Below are positions 16,592 to 24,658 of a stretch of DNA of 64,000 nt, piece by piece. Each line of letters opens with the position of its first letter. Position 1 is the stretch's first letter. The position numbers and the translations under genes are program-made. The stretch is from JAFAMB01 sp963775805. GTDB taxonomy: Bacteria > Verrucomicrobiota > Verrucomicrobiia > Chthoniobacterales > JAFAMB01. Location of the stretch: assembly GCA_963775805.1 (NCBI GenBank), contig CAVZKG010000004.1:434001-498000 (forward strand), in the 5' to 3' direction. The notes beneath the pieces are model-generated. The model was not told the DNA's origin. It saw nothing but the letters and a program-made list of their open reading frames with translations, and made no database searches.

Positions 16592-17065
16592 ATGGCCACA
16601 AAAAGACATGTTCGCTTAAAAGTAAACGGCGCGGATCATGAGGCTGAGATAGAGCCCCGCCTGCTATTGGTACATTTCATTCGCGAAGTCCTCACGCTAA
16701 CCGGGACGCACGTCGGCTGCGACACCACAAATTGTGGGGCCTGCACTGTACTTTTGGATAGCAGGGCAGTGAAGTCCTGTACCGTATTTGCCGTCCAGGC
16801 AGATGGTTGTGAGATACGCACCATCGAAGGCGTCGCCAACAATGGCAAACTCCATCCGTTACAGGAAGGCTTTAAAGAAGAGCATGGCCTTCAATGCGGG
16901 TTCTGCACCCCGGGTATGATCATGTCGGCTTGTGCGCTCTTGGAAAAGAACCCGCACCCGAGCGAGCAAGATATTCGGTGGGGAATTTCAGGCAATATGT
17001 GCCGATGTACCGGGTACCAGAATATAGTCAAGGCGGTACAGTACGCGGCGAACAAAATGGCGTGA
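16592..17065 (+). CDS. coxS: Aerobic CO dehydrogenase, 2Fe-2S subunit (CoxS)
   Basis: Small subunit of 157 residues carrying two 2Fe-2S clusters that relay electrons from the Mo site to FAD. The N-terminal plant-type cluster is GCDTTNCGACTVLL plus a later Cys. The C-terminal four-helix cluster has QCGFCTPGMIM and MCRCTGYQNIV. ATG 16592 (MATKRHVRLKVNG) is chosen over an upstream frame opening inside coxM because the family begins exactly there. It lies between coxM and coxL with short gaps, consistent with one operon. Confidence 0.93.
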   Translation: MATKRHVRLKVNGADHEAEIEPRLLLVHFIREVLTLTGTHVGCDTTNCGACTVLLDSRAVKSCTVFAVQADGCEIRTIEGVANNGKLHPLQEGFKEEHGLQCGFCTPGMIMSACALLEKNPHPSEQDIRWGISGNMCRCTGYQNIVKAVQYAANKMA

Positions 17066-17077
17066 TCGGAGAATAAG

Positions 17078-19432
17078 ATGCTGCAGAAAACATCCCCAGA
17101 AATTGGCGGTATGGGCCATTCGGTGAAGCGAAAAGAAGATTTGCGGTTCATCCAGGGAAAAGGAACCTACGTGGATGACGTGAGCCTTCCGAGAATGGTT
17201 TACGGACACATGGTGAGAAGCCCTTACGCTCACGCAAGGATCACCGGAATACGGTGCCAAGAAGCGAAAAAGCTCCCGGGAGTTCTCGCCGTCATTACCG
17301 GCCAGGACCTTGAAAAGGCGGGACTGGCGTGGATGCCGACGCTTTTCCACGACAAGCAAATGGTACTGGCGACAGGAAAGGTTCTCTTTCAGTCCCAAGA
17401 GGTCGCGTTCGTGGTGGCCGAAGATCGCTATACAGCAGCCGACGCCGCTGAATTGGTCGAAGTAGACTATGACGATCTCCCGGTTTTGGTGGATCCGCAT
17501 CGGGCCCTTGATGCCGATGCCCCGATCCTCAGGGAAGATCGCGCAGAAAAGAGCAATCACATTTTTCATTGGGAAGTCGGAGACAGGGCGGCCACCGAAG
17601 GCGTCTTCCAGACCGCTCCGGTCAAGGCCGAACTGAACGCTTTCTTCCCGCGATGCCATCCAGCACCGCTGGAGACCTGCGGTTGCGTGGCCGATTACAA
17701 CCCTGCGACAACCAAACTAACGGTCTGGGAGACGTCACAAGCCCCTCACGCCCACCGCACGCTCTTTGCTCTGGTCGCCGGGCTGCAAGAACAGAACATT
17801 CGCATCATCGCGCCTGACATCGGTGGAGGGTTCGGGAACAAGGTGCCGATTTATCCCGGCTATGTTTGTGCCGTGGTGGCGTCCCTTCAACTGGGTCGTC
17901 CTGTGAAGTGGATTGAGTCGCGATCTGAAAATCTCCAATCGACCGGATTTGCCCGAGACTATCATATGAAGGCCGAAATCGCGGCCGATCAAGATGGAAA
18001 AGTAAAGGCCTTGCGTGTTAAGACGTTGGCGGACCACGGGGCGTTCAATGCGGCGGCGCAGCCCTCAAAATTTCCGGCCGGGTTATTCAGTATCTGCACC
18101 GGTTCGTACGATTTTTCAGAAGCCTTTTGTGAGGTCGATGGCGTGTACACCAACAAAGCCCCCGGGGGTATCGCCTATCGGTGTTCGTTTCGAGTCACGG
18201 AAGCGGCTTACCTGATCGAAAGGGCAATGGACGTTCTAGCCCAGGAATTGAAGATGGATCCGGTCGAACTCCGATTGAAAAATTTTATTCCGCCCGAAAA
18301 ATTTCCGTACCTATGCCCGTTAGGTTGGAATTACGACAGTGGCAATTATAAAGCCGCGATGGACGTGGCGCTGGAAAAGATCGGATATTACGAGCTTCGC
18401 AGGGAACAGGAGGAAAAACGTCGCAAGGGTGAGTTGATGGGGATCGGAGTTTCGAGTTTCACGGAAGTGGTGGGTGCTGGTCCTTCGCATACCTTCGACA
18501 TTTGCGGGATCAAGATGTTTGACAGCTGTGAGATCCGGGTTCACCCAACCGGCAAGGCGATCGCGAGAATGGGAGTCAAATCACAGGGGCAAGGCCATGA
18601 GACAACATTCGCTCAGATTGTTGCTCAAGAGCTCGGAATTCCAGTGGCAGACATCTCGGTGGAAGAGGGAGATACAGACACAGCACCTTATGGATTGGGA
18701 ACCTACGCAAGTCGCAGCACGCCGACCGCTGGAGCTGCGACAGCGATGGCAGCTCGGAAAATTCGTGATAAGGCGAGGAAATTGGCCGCGCACTTGCTTG
18801 AAGCGAGCGAGGAGGACCTGGAATGGGAGCCCGGCAAATTTTTCGTCAAAGGCGCACCGAGCAAGGCTAAAACAATTCAGGAAATTGCTTTCGCTGCTTA
18901 CACCAATTTCCCGGCCGGCCTCGAACCGGGGTTAGAGGCGGTCCATTACTATGATCCTCCAAATCTGACGTTCCCTTTTGGAACTTACATCTGCGTGCTG
19001 GACATCGACAAAGGAACCGGGGAACCGAAGGTGCGTCGTTTTGTCGCCGTAGATGATTGCGGAAACATTATTAATCCGATGATCGTAGAAGGACAGATTC
19101 ATGGCGGCCTGACCGAAGGCTTGGCGATCGCCTTCATGCAGGAGATTGCCTACGATGAAAGTGGGAATGTTCAGGGTGGTACTTTCATGGATTACCTGGT
19201 TCCGACTGCCGTAGAGACTCCAACCTGGGAGACCGGCAAGACCTGTACGCCGTCGCCCCATCATCCGTTTGGAGCCAAGGGCGTTGGTGAATCGCCAAAC
19301 GTCGGATCACCTGCGGCTTTTGTGAATGCAGTCGTGGATGCCTTGTCGCACTTGGGCGTCAAACACATCGATATGCCGATTTCACCTTGGAAGATCTGGA
19401 AGATCCTGAAGGAGAAGGGGATCGCGGAATAA
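17078..19432 (+). CDS. coxL: Aerobic CO dehydrogenase, Mo-Cu subunit, form I (CoxL)
   Basis: Catalytic large subunit of 784 residues that oxidises CO to CO2 at a Mo-Cu centre with molybdopterin cytosine dinucleotide. The active-site loop reads AYRCSFR at residues 366-372, the signature of form I CoxL whose cysteine (369) holds copper. Form II and other hydroxylases have AYRGAGR there. The catalytic glutamate is seen in GAKGVGESPN (Glu738). It also has the MCD-binding Gly-rich region GGGFGNK and a Q-rich KSQGQGHETTFAQ. The gene is full length, without damage. The adjoining coxM, coxS and maturation genes support real CO oxidation. Confidence 0.95.
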   Translation: MLQKTSPEIGGMGHSVKRKEDLRFIQGKGTYVDDVSLPRMVYGHMVRSPYAHARITGIRCQEAKKLPGVLAVITGQDLEKAGLAWMPTLFHDKQMVLATGKVLFQSQEVAFVVAEDRYTAADAAELVEVDYDDLPVLVDPHRALDADAPILREDRAEKSNHIFHWEVGDRAATEGVFQTAPVKAELNAFFPRCHPAPLETCGCVADYNPATTKLTVWETSQAPHAHRTLFALVAGLQEQNIRIIAPDIGGGFGNKVPIYPGYVCAVVASLQLGRPVKWIESRSENLQSTGFARDYHMKAEIAADQDGKVKALRVKTLADHGAFNAAAQPSKFPAGLFSICTGSYDFSEAFCEVDGVYTNKAPGGIAYRCSFRVTEAAYLIERAMDVLAQELKMDPVELRLKNFIPPEKFPYLCPLGWNYDSGNYKAAMDVALEKIGYYELRREQEEKRRKGELMGIGVSSFTEVVGAGPSHTFDICGIKMFDSCEIRVHPTGKAIARMGVKSQGQGHETTFAQIVAQELGIPVADISVEEGDTDTAPYGLGTYASRSTPTAGAATAMAARKIRDKARKLAAHLLEASEEDLEWEPGKFFVKGAPSKAKTIQEIAFAAYTNFPAGLEPGLEAVHYYDPPNLTFPFGTYICVLDIDKGTGEPKVRRFVAVDDCGNIINPMIVEGQIHGGLTEGLAIAFMQEIAYDESGNVQGGTFMDYLVPTAVETPTWETGKTCTPSPHHPFGAKGVGESPNVGSPAAFVNAVVDALSHLGVKHIDMPISPWKIWKILKEKGIAE

Positions 19433-19437
19433 AGCAT

Positions 19438-20040
19438 ATGGCCATCAAGATTGAGAAGACCTTTCAGGTACAAGAGTCTTTGGAGAGCGTCTGGGCATTT
19501 ATTAGTGATCCTCGAAAGGTCGCGAATTGCCTGCCAGGCGCTCAGATCACCGAAACGGTGGATGACTGCACGTTCAAAGGAGTGATCAAGATCCAGGTTG
19601 GGCCGAGCGTGACTGACTATAAGGGACAGGTTCATATCGAACGAATCGATAATGAGCAACACGAGATCGAGTTCGTAGGCAAAGGTCAGGATGTTCGAGG
19701 CAAGGGCAGCGCGTCGATGAAGATGACAGGAAGCGTCCGATCGCTTCCGGACGGACACACCGAAGTCGGGAGCGTTGCCGAAGTGAACGTTGTCGGATTG
19801 CTTGCGCAGATGGGCGGGCGGATGATCCAGGAGGTGTCAAACCAGATGTTTGCCCAGTTTACCGCGAATTTTACCGCTCGGTTACAGCAAGAGAGGACTG
19901 CATCGGGTGATCCTGCTGCAGCGCAAGCTGGAGCGGAGCACGCTAAACCGATTCAGGCGGTGCCTATTCTCCTCTCGGCGGCCCGGGATTCGGTCGCCGG
20001 CTCTATTCGGCGAATGTTCAAGGGCTCTGATGAACCGTAG
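19438..20040 (+). CDS. coxG: CoxG, SRPBCC-fold CO dehydrogenase accessory protein
   Basis: About 200 residues. The first 150 form the SRPBCC/START-like domain (TFQVQESLESVWAFISDP, CLPGAQITETVDDCTFKG, KGSASMKMTGSV), and the rest is a variable tail. In studied CO oxidisers CoxG helps attach the enzyme to the membrane and, in recent work as I recall it, binds the quinone acceptor. ATG 19438 lies five bases after the coxL stop. The tail ends IRRMFKGSDEP with no membrane helix. Confidence 0.85.
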   Translation: MAIKIEKTFQVQESLESVWAFISDPRKVANCLPGAQITETVDDCTFKGVIKIQVGPSVTDYKGQVHIERIDNEQHEIEFVGKGQDVRGKGSASMKMTGSVRSLPDGHTEVGSVAEVNVVGLLAQMGGRMIQEVSNQMFAQFTANFTARLQQERTASGDPAAAQAGAEHAKPIQAVPILLSAARDSVAGSIRRMFKGSDEP

Positions 20041-20094
20041 CTAGCCTGCACGTCTTGGCTTGGAAAAGATGCGGACTTGAACGTTCGTTGAATC

Positions 20095-20985
20095 ATGGCC
20101 CAACAGATCCGTGATATAGAGAATGTGATTGAAGGGCTAGGGCAGCTTGGATACGTCGCGGACCGGGCCTTGGCAACGGCCGTCTATCTGCTTCTAAAGC
20201 TCGAGAAACCGCTCCTGATCGAGGGACACGCGGGCGTCGGAAAAACCGAGGCGGCAAAAGCCCTGGCTGCCATGCTGGAGACGGAACTGATCAGGCTCCA
20301 ATGCTACGAGGGATTGGACCTCAACTCTGCTGTCTATGAATGGAACTACCAGAAGCAGTTGCTAGCCATTAAGATTCAGGAAGGAAACGACAAAACGATC
20401 GAGGAAAAAGAAAACTATGTCTTCGGCTCCGGTTTTCTTCTTAAGCGCCCTCTATTGCAATCGATTTTGTACGAAGAAAGAGCCCCGGTGTTGCTGGTCG
20501 ATGAAATTGACCGAGCGGACGAGGCATTCGAAGCGTTCCTGCTCGAATTGCTTGCTGAGTTCCAAATTACAATTCCTGAACTCGGAACGATTCGGGCTAA
20601 ACGGGTGCCGCACGTTATCCTCACGTCCAATAGCAGCCGAGAACTGAGCGATGCGCTCAAAAGAAGGTGTTTGTACCACTGGATTGACTATCCAGATCTT
20701 GAAAAGGAGCTGGAAATTGTGCGGGCGCGGCTACCGGAAATCGCCGATGACCTAAGGGCAGAAGTCGTCCGGTTTATTCATACCATCAGAGAGATGAAAC
20801 TTTCCAAATCACCGGGGGTCGCTGAAACTCTTGACCTGTCGCGATCACTGATCGTGCTTAAGAAAACGAGCCTGGATCGAGAGGCTGCGGAGGAAACGTT
20901 GGGGTGTATCTTGAAGTCCGCTGACGACCTTGCCAAAGTCAGAAGCCAAGGACTGGAAAAGCTACTTTCTCGGTCAAGAGGATAG
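20095..20985 (+). CDS. coxD: CoxD, MoxR-type AAA+ ATPase
   Basis: A 296-residue AAA+ ATPase with Walker A GHAGVGKTEAAKAL (about 43-56), Walker B VLLVDEIDRADEAFEAFLLE, and sensor LTSNSSREL. CoxD proteins are thought to drive assembly or sulfuration and copper insertion of the CoxL active site, together with the VWA protein CoxE, which lies 84 bp downstream here. MoxR relatives occur elsewhere, but the CoxD assignment follows from the C-terminal half and its place in the cluster. Confidence 0.88.
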   Translation: MAQQIRDIENVIEGLGQLGYVADRALATAVYLLLKLEKPLLIEGHAGVGKTEAAKALAAMLETELIRLQCYEGLDLNSAVYEWNYQKQLLAIKIQEGNDKTIEEKENYVFGSGFLLKRPLLQSILYEERAPVLLVDEIDRADEAFEAFLLELLAEFQITIPELGTIRAKRVPHVILTSNSSRELSDALKRRCLYHWIDYPDLEKELEIVRARLPEIADDLRAEVVRFIHTIREMKLSKSPGVAETLDLSRSLIVLKKTSLDREAAEETLGCILKSADDLAKVRSQGLEKLLSRSRG

Positions 20986-21069
20986 GAATTCAGGAAATTC
21001 CCACCCCAGTAGAACTATCATTCCTTGTCATCGATGAGCCCAAAACTTTTCCCAATTCTGTAACTACTA

Positions 21070-22200
21070 ATGTTTTCAGCGAAGTCGATCGTCGAATTCT
21101 GCCGCTTTGTCCGGGAGAACGGGGTGAGCGCGGGGACCAGGCAGACGATCGAGTGTCTTGAGGCTGCGGGAGCGGTGGCGGGAGCGGATAGAAATGCTTT
21201 CAGGTTCGCCTGGAGGGCGATTCTCTGTTCATCTGAAGACGAGTGGGTTTTATTCGAGGATCTTTTTGCGGCGTTCTGGGGTGAATCCGATCCAATACCG
21301 GGGACTAAATCCAGGAAACCGAATCGAAGACGGTTGGTATCTCCAGGGCGAGAAGGCAAGGCCGCGCCCCAAACGGCTTTCGCTTACGGCAACGACTCGG
21401 CGCTGGAAGGAGAAGGCGAACGGAAAACCTATTCCGGAGCGAGCGCCGTTGAGCGGCTCAAAAAAGTTGACTTTTCACAGATGACGCAAGCCGACCTGGG
21501 AGAACTTGAGCGAATCGCAACCCGCCTCTTGCGACGGATGAGTTACAGAGTGGCGAGAAGACTTCGGATTCGTAAATGCCGCGAGACGATAGACTTGCGC
21601 CGGACTATCAGACGGAACGTCAGTCGCGGTGGCGAGTTCATAGATCTCTGCCACAAGGGCCCGAAAAACGAGCAACCAAAACTCGTTATTCTTCTCGACG
21701 TCAGCGATTCGATGAACCCGTACAGTTTTTTCCTTTTGAAGTTCGCTTACGTTCTTGGAAAGCAATCAAAAGACGTTAGAACTTATATTTTCAGCACGGT
21801 CCTGGTGGAGATCACCGGGCTGTTGCGGGGCCGGCGAATATCTAACGCATTGCGAATGCTCTCTGAGACAACAATGGGCTGGTCGGGAGGCACCAAGATC
21901 GGGGGATCACTTCGCGAGTTTAACAGCCGCTATGCTGCTTTACTCTCCCGGAAGACGGTTTTTATCATACTGAGCGATGGTTGGGATACCGGAGAGCCCG
22001 CAGAATTGGCGGCTGAGATGAAAAAAGTTAGGCGTCGCGTCGCCAAGCTCATTTGGCTGAATCCGCTGCTCGGTCTTGACGATTACCAGCCGGTGACACG
22101 CGGAATCACTGCGGCACTCCCTTTCGTCGATGTGTTTGCGCCTGCGCACAATTTGCAAAGCCTGCTTGCCCTTGAGGAGCACTTGAGGCCGGGAAGATGA
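21070..22200 (+). CDS. coxE: CoxE, von Willebrand factor A domain protein
   Basis: A 376-residue VWA protein. The C-terminal half has the MIDAS metal site DVSDSMNPYSFF, the later Thr and Asp of the same fold (GWSGGTKIGGSLR, LSDGWDTGEP). The N-terminal half is the CoxE-specific helical region, with a polar linker at about 85-130. It partners the AAA+ CoxD in CO dehydrogenase active-site maturation. It is followed 12 bp later by coxF. Confidence 0.88.
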   Translation: MFSAKSIVEFCRFVRENGVSAGTRQTIECLEAAGAVAGADRNAFRFAWRAILCSSEDEWVLFEDLFAAFWGESDPIPGTKSRKPNRRRLVSPGREGKAAPQTAFAYGNDSALEGEGERKTYSGASAVERLKKVDFSQMTQADLGELERIATRLLRRMSYRVARRLRIRKCRETIDLRRTIRRNVSRGGEFIDLCHKGPKNEQPKLVILLDVSDSMNPYSFFLLKFAYVLGKQSKDVRTYIFSTVLVEITGLLRGRRISNALRMLSETTMGWSGGTKIGGSLREFNSRYAALLSRKTVFIILSDGWDTGEPAELAAEMKKVRRRVAKLIWLNPLLGLDDYQPVTRGITAALPFVDVFAPAHNLQSLLALEEHLRPGR

Positions 22201-22212
22201 GCCGGTAAACCA

Positions 22213-23190
22213 ATGTTTGACGAATTCTTGCGTAAAGCGGGCGAGCTCCGAGCCGCGGATTGTCCCTTCGCGGTGGCAATTGTGATCAAAAATCAGCCGC
22301 CGGTTTCGGGCAAGCCAGGAGACAAAGCCATTATTCAGCCGGATGGCAAAGTCTGGGGTTGGATCGGTGGGGGGTGCGTTCAACCATCGGTGATCCGGGA
22401 AGCCTTGCAGGCGATGAAGGAGGGGAGTCCGCGAATTGTCCATATTGCGCCCTCCACAGAGTCAGAACCTGAAATGGGCTCAGTGAACTACACGATGAGT
22501 TGCCACGGAGGAGGGGCTTTAGATGTTTACATCGAGCCTGTCCTGCCCAAATCTCGGATCCTGATTTTTGGTCGCTCGCCGGCTGCTCAAAGTTTGTCGA
22601 GACTCGGTAAAGCGGTCGGTTACGGGATTGGCGTGGTTTCCAAGGAGGCAACGCGAGAACTATTTCCTGACGCCGATTTTATCGCCAAGGAAATTACATC
22701 CGGCCAGATTCACAACGGCTCCGAAACATTCATCGTGGTAGCGACGCAAGGAGAACACGATGAGGAAGCGCTGGAGCAGGCGCTTTGCACTGATGCCCGC
22801 TACATTTCATTCATCGCTAGTCACGCGAAAGCGCAGAAGGTTATCGGCCTCTTGTCGGATAAAGGTGCTTCTCCACAAATGCTGGGCAGAATCAAAGCAC
22901 CCGCTGGGCTGTCGATCGGAACATCTTCGCCGCAGGAGATTGCGGTTAGCATTATTGCGGAAATCATTCAGACGCAAAAACGCTGTCCTCCAGAGAGCTC
23001 CCGACAGGAGGAGTTTGGCCCGGAAGAGGTTTCGCAGTCTGCCATAGATCCTGTTTGCGGCATGGCGGTCGATGCGGGCGAATCAACCTATCAGTCCGAA
23101 TACGAGGGCAGATCCCTCTATTTCTGTTGCGCAGGCTGCAAACAGACCTTTGACAGGCAACCGGAAAGATATTTGCGGGAGACTTCTTAA
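22213..23190 (+). CDS. coxF: CoxF, XdhC-family maturation protein with C-terminal YHS domain
   Basis: A 325-residue XdhC/CoxI-family chaperone that binds the molybdenum cofactor before insertion. The N-terminal domain has KVWGWIGGGCVQPSVIREAL, and a Rossmann-like half follows (RILIFGRSPAAQSL). Residues from about 277 form a separate YHS domain (DPVCGMAVD, then LYFCCAGCKQTFDR). YHS modules bind metal through these cysteines, so a role in copper or metal handling is a reasonable guess; this fusion is not part of the textbook CoxF. It is followed immediately by mocA. Confidence 0.85.
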   Translation: MFDEFLRKAGELRAADCPFAVAIVIKNQPPVSGKPGDKAIIQPDGKVWGWIGGGCVQPSVIREALQAMKEGSPRIVHIAPSTESEPEMGSVNYTMSCHGGGALDVYIEPVLPKSRILIFGRSPAAQSLSRLGKAVGYGIGVVSKEATRELFPDADFIAKEITSGQIHNGSETFIVVATQGEHDEEALEQALCTDARYISFIASHAKAQKVIGLLSDKGASPQMLGRIKAPAGLSIGTSSPQEIAVSIIAEIIQTQKRCPPESSRQEEFGPEEVSQSAIDPVCGMAVDAGESTYQSEYEGRSLYFCCAGCKQTFDRQPERYLRETS

Positions 23191-23191
23191 A

Positions 23192-23791
23192 ATGCTCTCC
23201 GCTATTGTGCCAGCTGCCGGGATGTCCACGCGACTGGGTCGCAATAAGTTGCTCCTGCCGTTCAAAGGTCGACCTCTAATCGCCCATGCGGTGGATACCT
23301 TAATGGCTTCCGATGTTGACGAGATCATCGTCGTGCTCGGGCATGAGGCCGATCAGGTGAGAGGGGCGATTGCGAGCAAGGGGGTCAGATTCGTAGAGAA
23401 TCCCGATTATCGGCTTGGGCTCAGCACTTCTGTACGCGCTGGGTTTGCCGCAGTGCCTGATCAAACGACGGCCATTATGATTTGTCTAGCGGATCAACCC
23501 CTCCTGGAACCTAGTGAAGTAGACTTCCTGATTCATGCATTGGCTGAAGCAGGTAAAGCCAACAAGAGCATCGTTGTTCCTTTCTTCAGGGGACAAAGTG
23601 GGAACCCGGTCCTCGTGAAGGCAACCTATAAAGCCTTGTTACTTGCCATAACTGGCGACACGGGGTGCCGCCGGGTGATCAAACAAAACCCAGACCAGGT
23701 GCTTACGGTAGAGATGGAAACCGACCATGTCGTACGGGACATCGACACCATTGAGGCGTACGATAGACTAGTTGGCGAGGCGTCGGGGTAA
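23192..23791 (+). CDS. mocA: Molybdenum cofactor cytidylyltransferase (MocA-like)
   Basis: A 199-residue nucleotidyltransferase with the N-terminal VPAAGMSTRLGRNKLLLPF motif, a metal Asp in LADQPLLEP, and GNPVLVKATYKALL followed by GDTGCRRVIKQ. It converts Mo-molybdopterin to the cytosine dinucleotide form used by CO dehydrogenase. ATG 23192 is one base after the coxF stop. An earlier in-frame start inside coxF is rejected because the family begins at this methionine. It is the last gene of the cox operon, so the cluster carries its own cofactor supply. Confidence 0.88.
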   Translation: MLSAIVPAAGMSTRLGRNKLLLPFKGRPLIAHAVDTLMASDVDEIIVVLGHEADQVRGAIASKGVRFVENPDYRLGLSTSVRAGFAAVPDQTTAIMICLADQPLLEPSEVDFLIHALAEAGKANKSIVVPFFRGQSGNPVLVKATYKALLLAITGDTGCRRVIKQNPDQVLTVEMETDHVVRDIDTIEAYDRLVGEASG

Positions 23792-23894
23792 AAGCAATTG
23801 TGTCAGGTAAATTATCGTGACGATGGGCTTTTTCAGCGGGAAGCAAACCAAAGAGAGCCGATCAAGCGAATCATTTTATTCTGAATAGCACACA

Positions 23895-24240
23895 CGGAGG
23901 AAACTCATTTCCTACGGCGGCCAGTATGTGGCACTCGCCGTCGCCGAAACCTTTGAACAAGCGCAGGCTGCCGCGGCCGCTGTGAAGGTAATCTACAGCG
24001 AAGAGAAACCGGCGGTAAGCGACCATCTTGAACCTGAAGGGGAAATGAAGACCGGAAGCACGCGCGGCACCCGGAAGCCGCGAGTGCAATCCCCCCGTTA
24101 AGATCGACGAGACTTATGTCACTCCAGTGGAGACGCATAACCCCATACGCCTCAGTGTCAATCTGGGACGGGAGCAAGTTCACGCTGTATGAAACAACCC
24201 AGGCAGTCGTCAATCATCGGGCGGTATTGGCACAGATGCT
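23895..24240 (+). pseudogene. Frameshifted fragment of a xanthine dehydrogenase-type Mo subunit
   Basis: Three successive frames read as one hydroxylase segment: GGQYVALAVAETFEQAQAAA first, then DETYVTPVETHNPI, then SVSIWDGSKFTLYETTQAVV. These are the hammerhead domain and following conserved stretch of PaoC/XdhA-type large subunits. At least two frameshifts are needed, both ends are missing, and it stops at the junction with the methyltransferase fragment. It is not a duplicate of the coxL here. Confidence 0.7.
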
Positions 24241-24241
24241 T

Positions 24242-24391
24242 CCCGGCCAGTGCCTGGACCACATTCTGCATCGGATCCGCCTCTGCGCCTGGTCCCGCCT
24301 TCACCCGTCGTTCCAGTAGTGCCTTGTCACGGAACCAGAGCCAGACGGTGATGGCTCCGGCGCATCCAAAGAACACGGCCAGCATCACCCA
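24242..24391. repeat. Right copy of 150-bp direct repeat flanking the cox cluster
   Basis: Same orientation as 14887-15036, about 93% identical by hand count. The copies bracket about 9.2 kb that holds all cox genes. Confidence 0.8.
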
Positions 24392-24490
24392 TGCGCGCCC
24401 GTCGCGCAGCGTCCCCGCCAAACCGAAGAGTACGCTCGCAATGACCAAGAACAGGAAGGCAAATCCCGCTAAGGCGCGCGCTAACAGCAT
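24242..24490 (-). pseudogene. Isoprenylcysteine methyltransferase-like protein, N-terminal fragment
   Basis: Encodes the first 83 residues of the ICMT/PEMT-like protein whose C-terminal part is at 14464-15036: MLLARALAGFAFLFLVIASV, a second hydrophobic segment, then FRDKALLERRVKAGPGAEAD. After VVQALAG the frame leaves the family and runs into the broken Mo-hydroxylase fragment. No catalytic region is present, so this piece cannot be active alone. Confidence 0.75.
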
Positions 24491-24658
24491 GCCCTCTCAC
24501 AGTCGCACTTCGGATCGCGAAGTCCAAGGTTCTAGGCTGCTCGGCCGGAACCGTGATCATCTCCGCGGAGCTCGCGGACAATGCTCGATTCCACTAACAT
24601 TCGACCTGTCCCTTCTTTCGTCTGGTAAGCGTGCGCCGCGAAGGACTGGCAAGGCACG

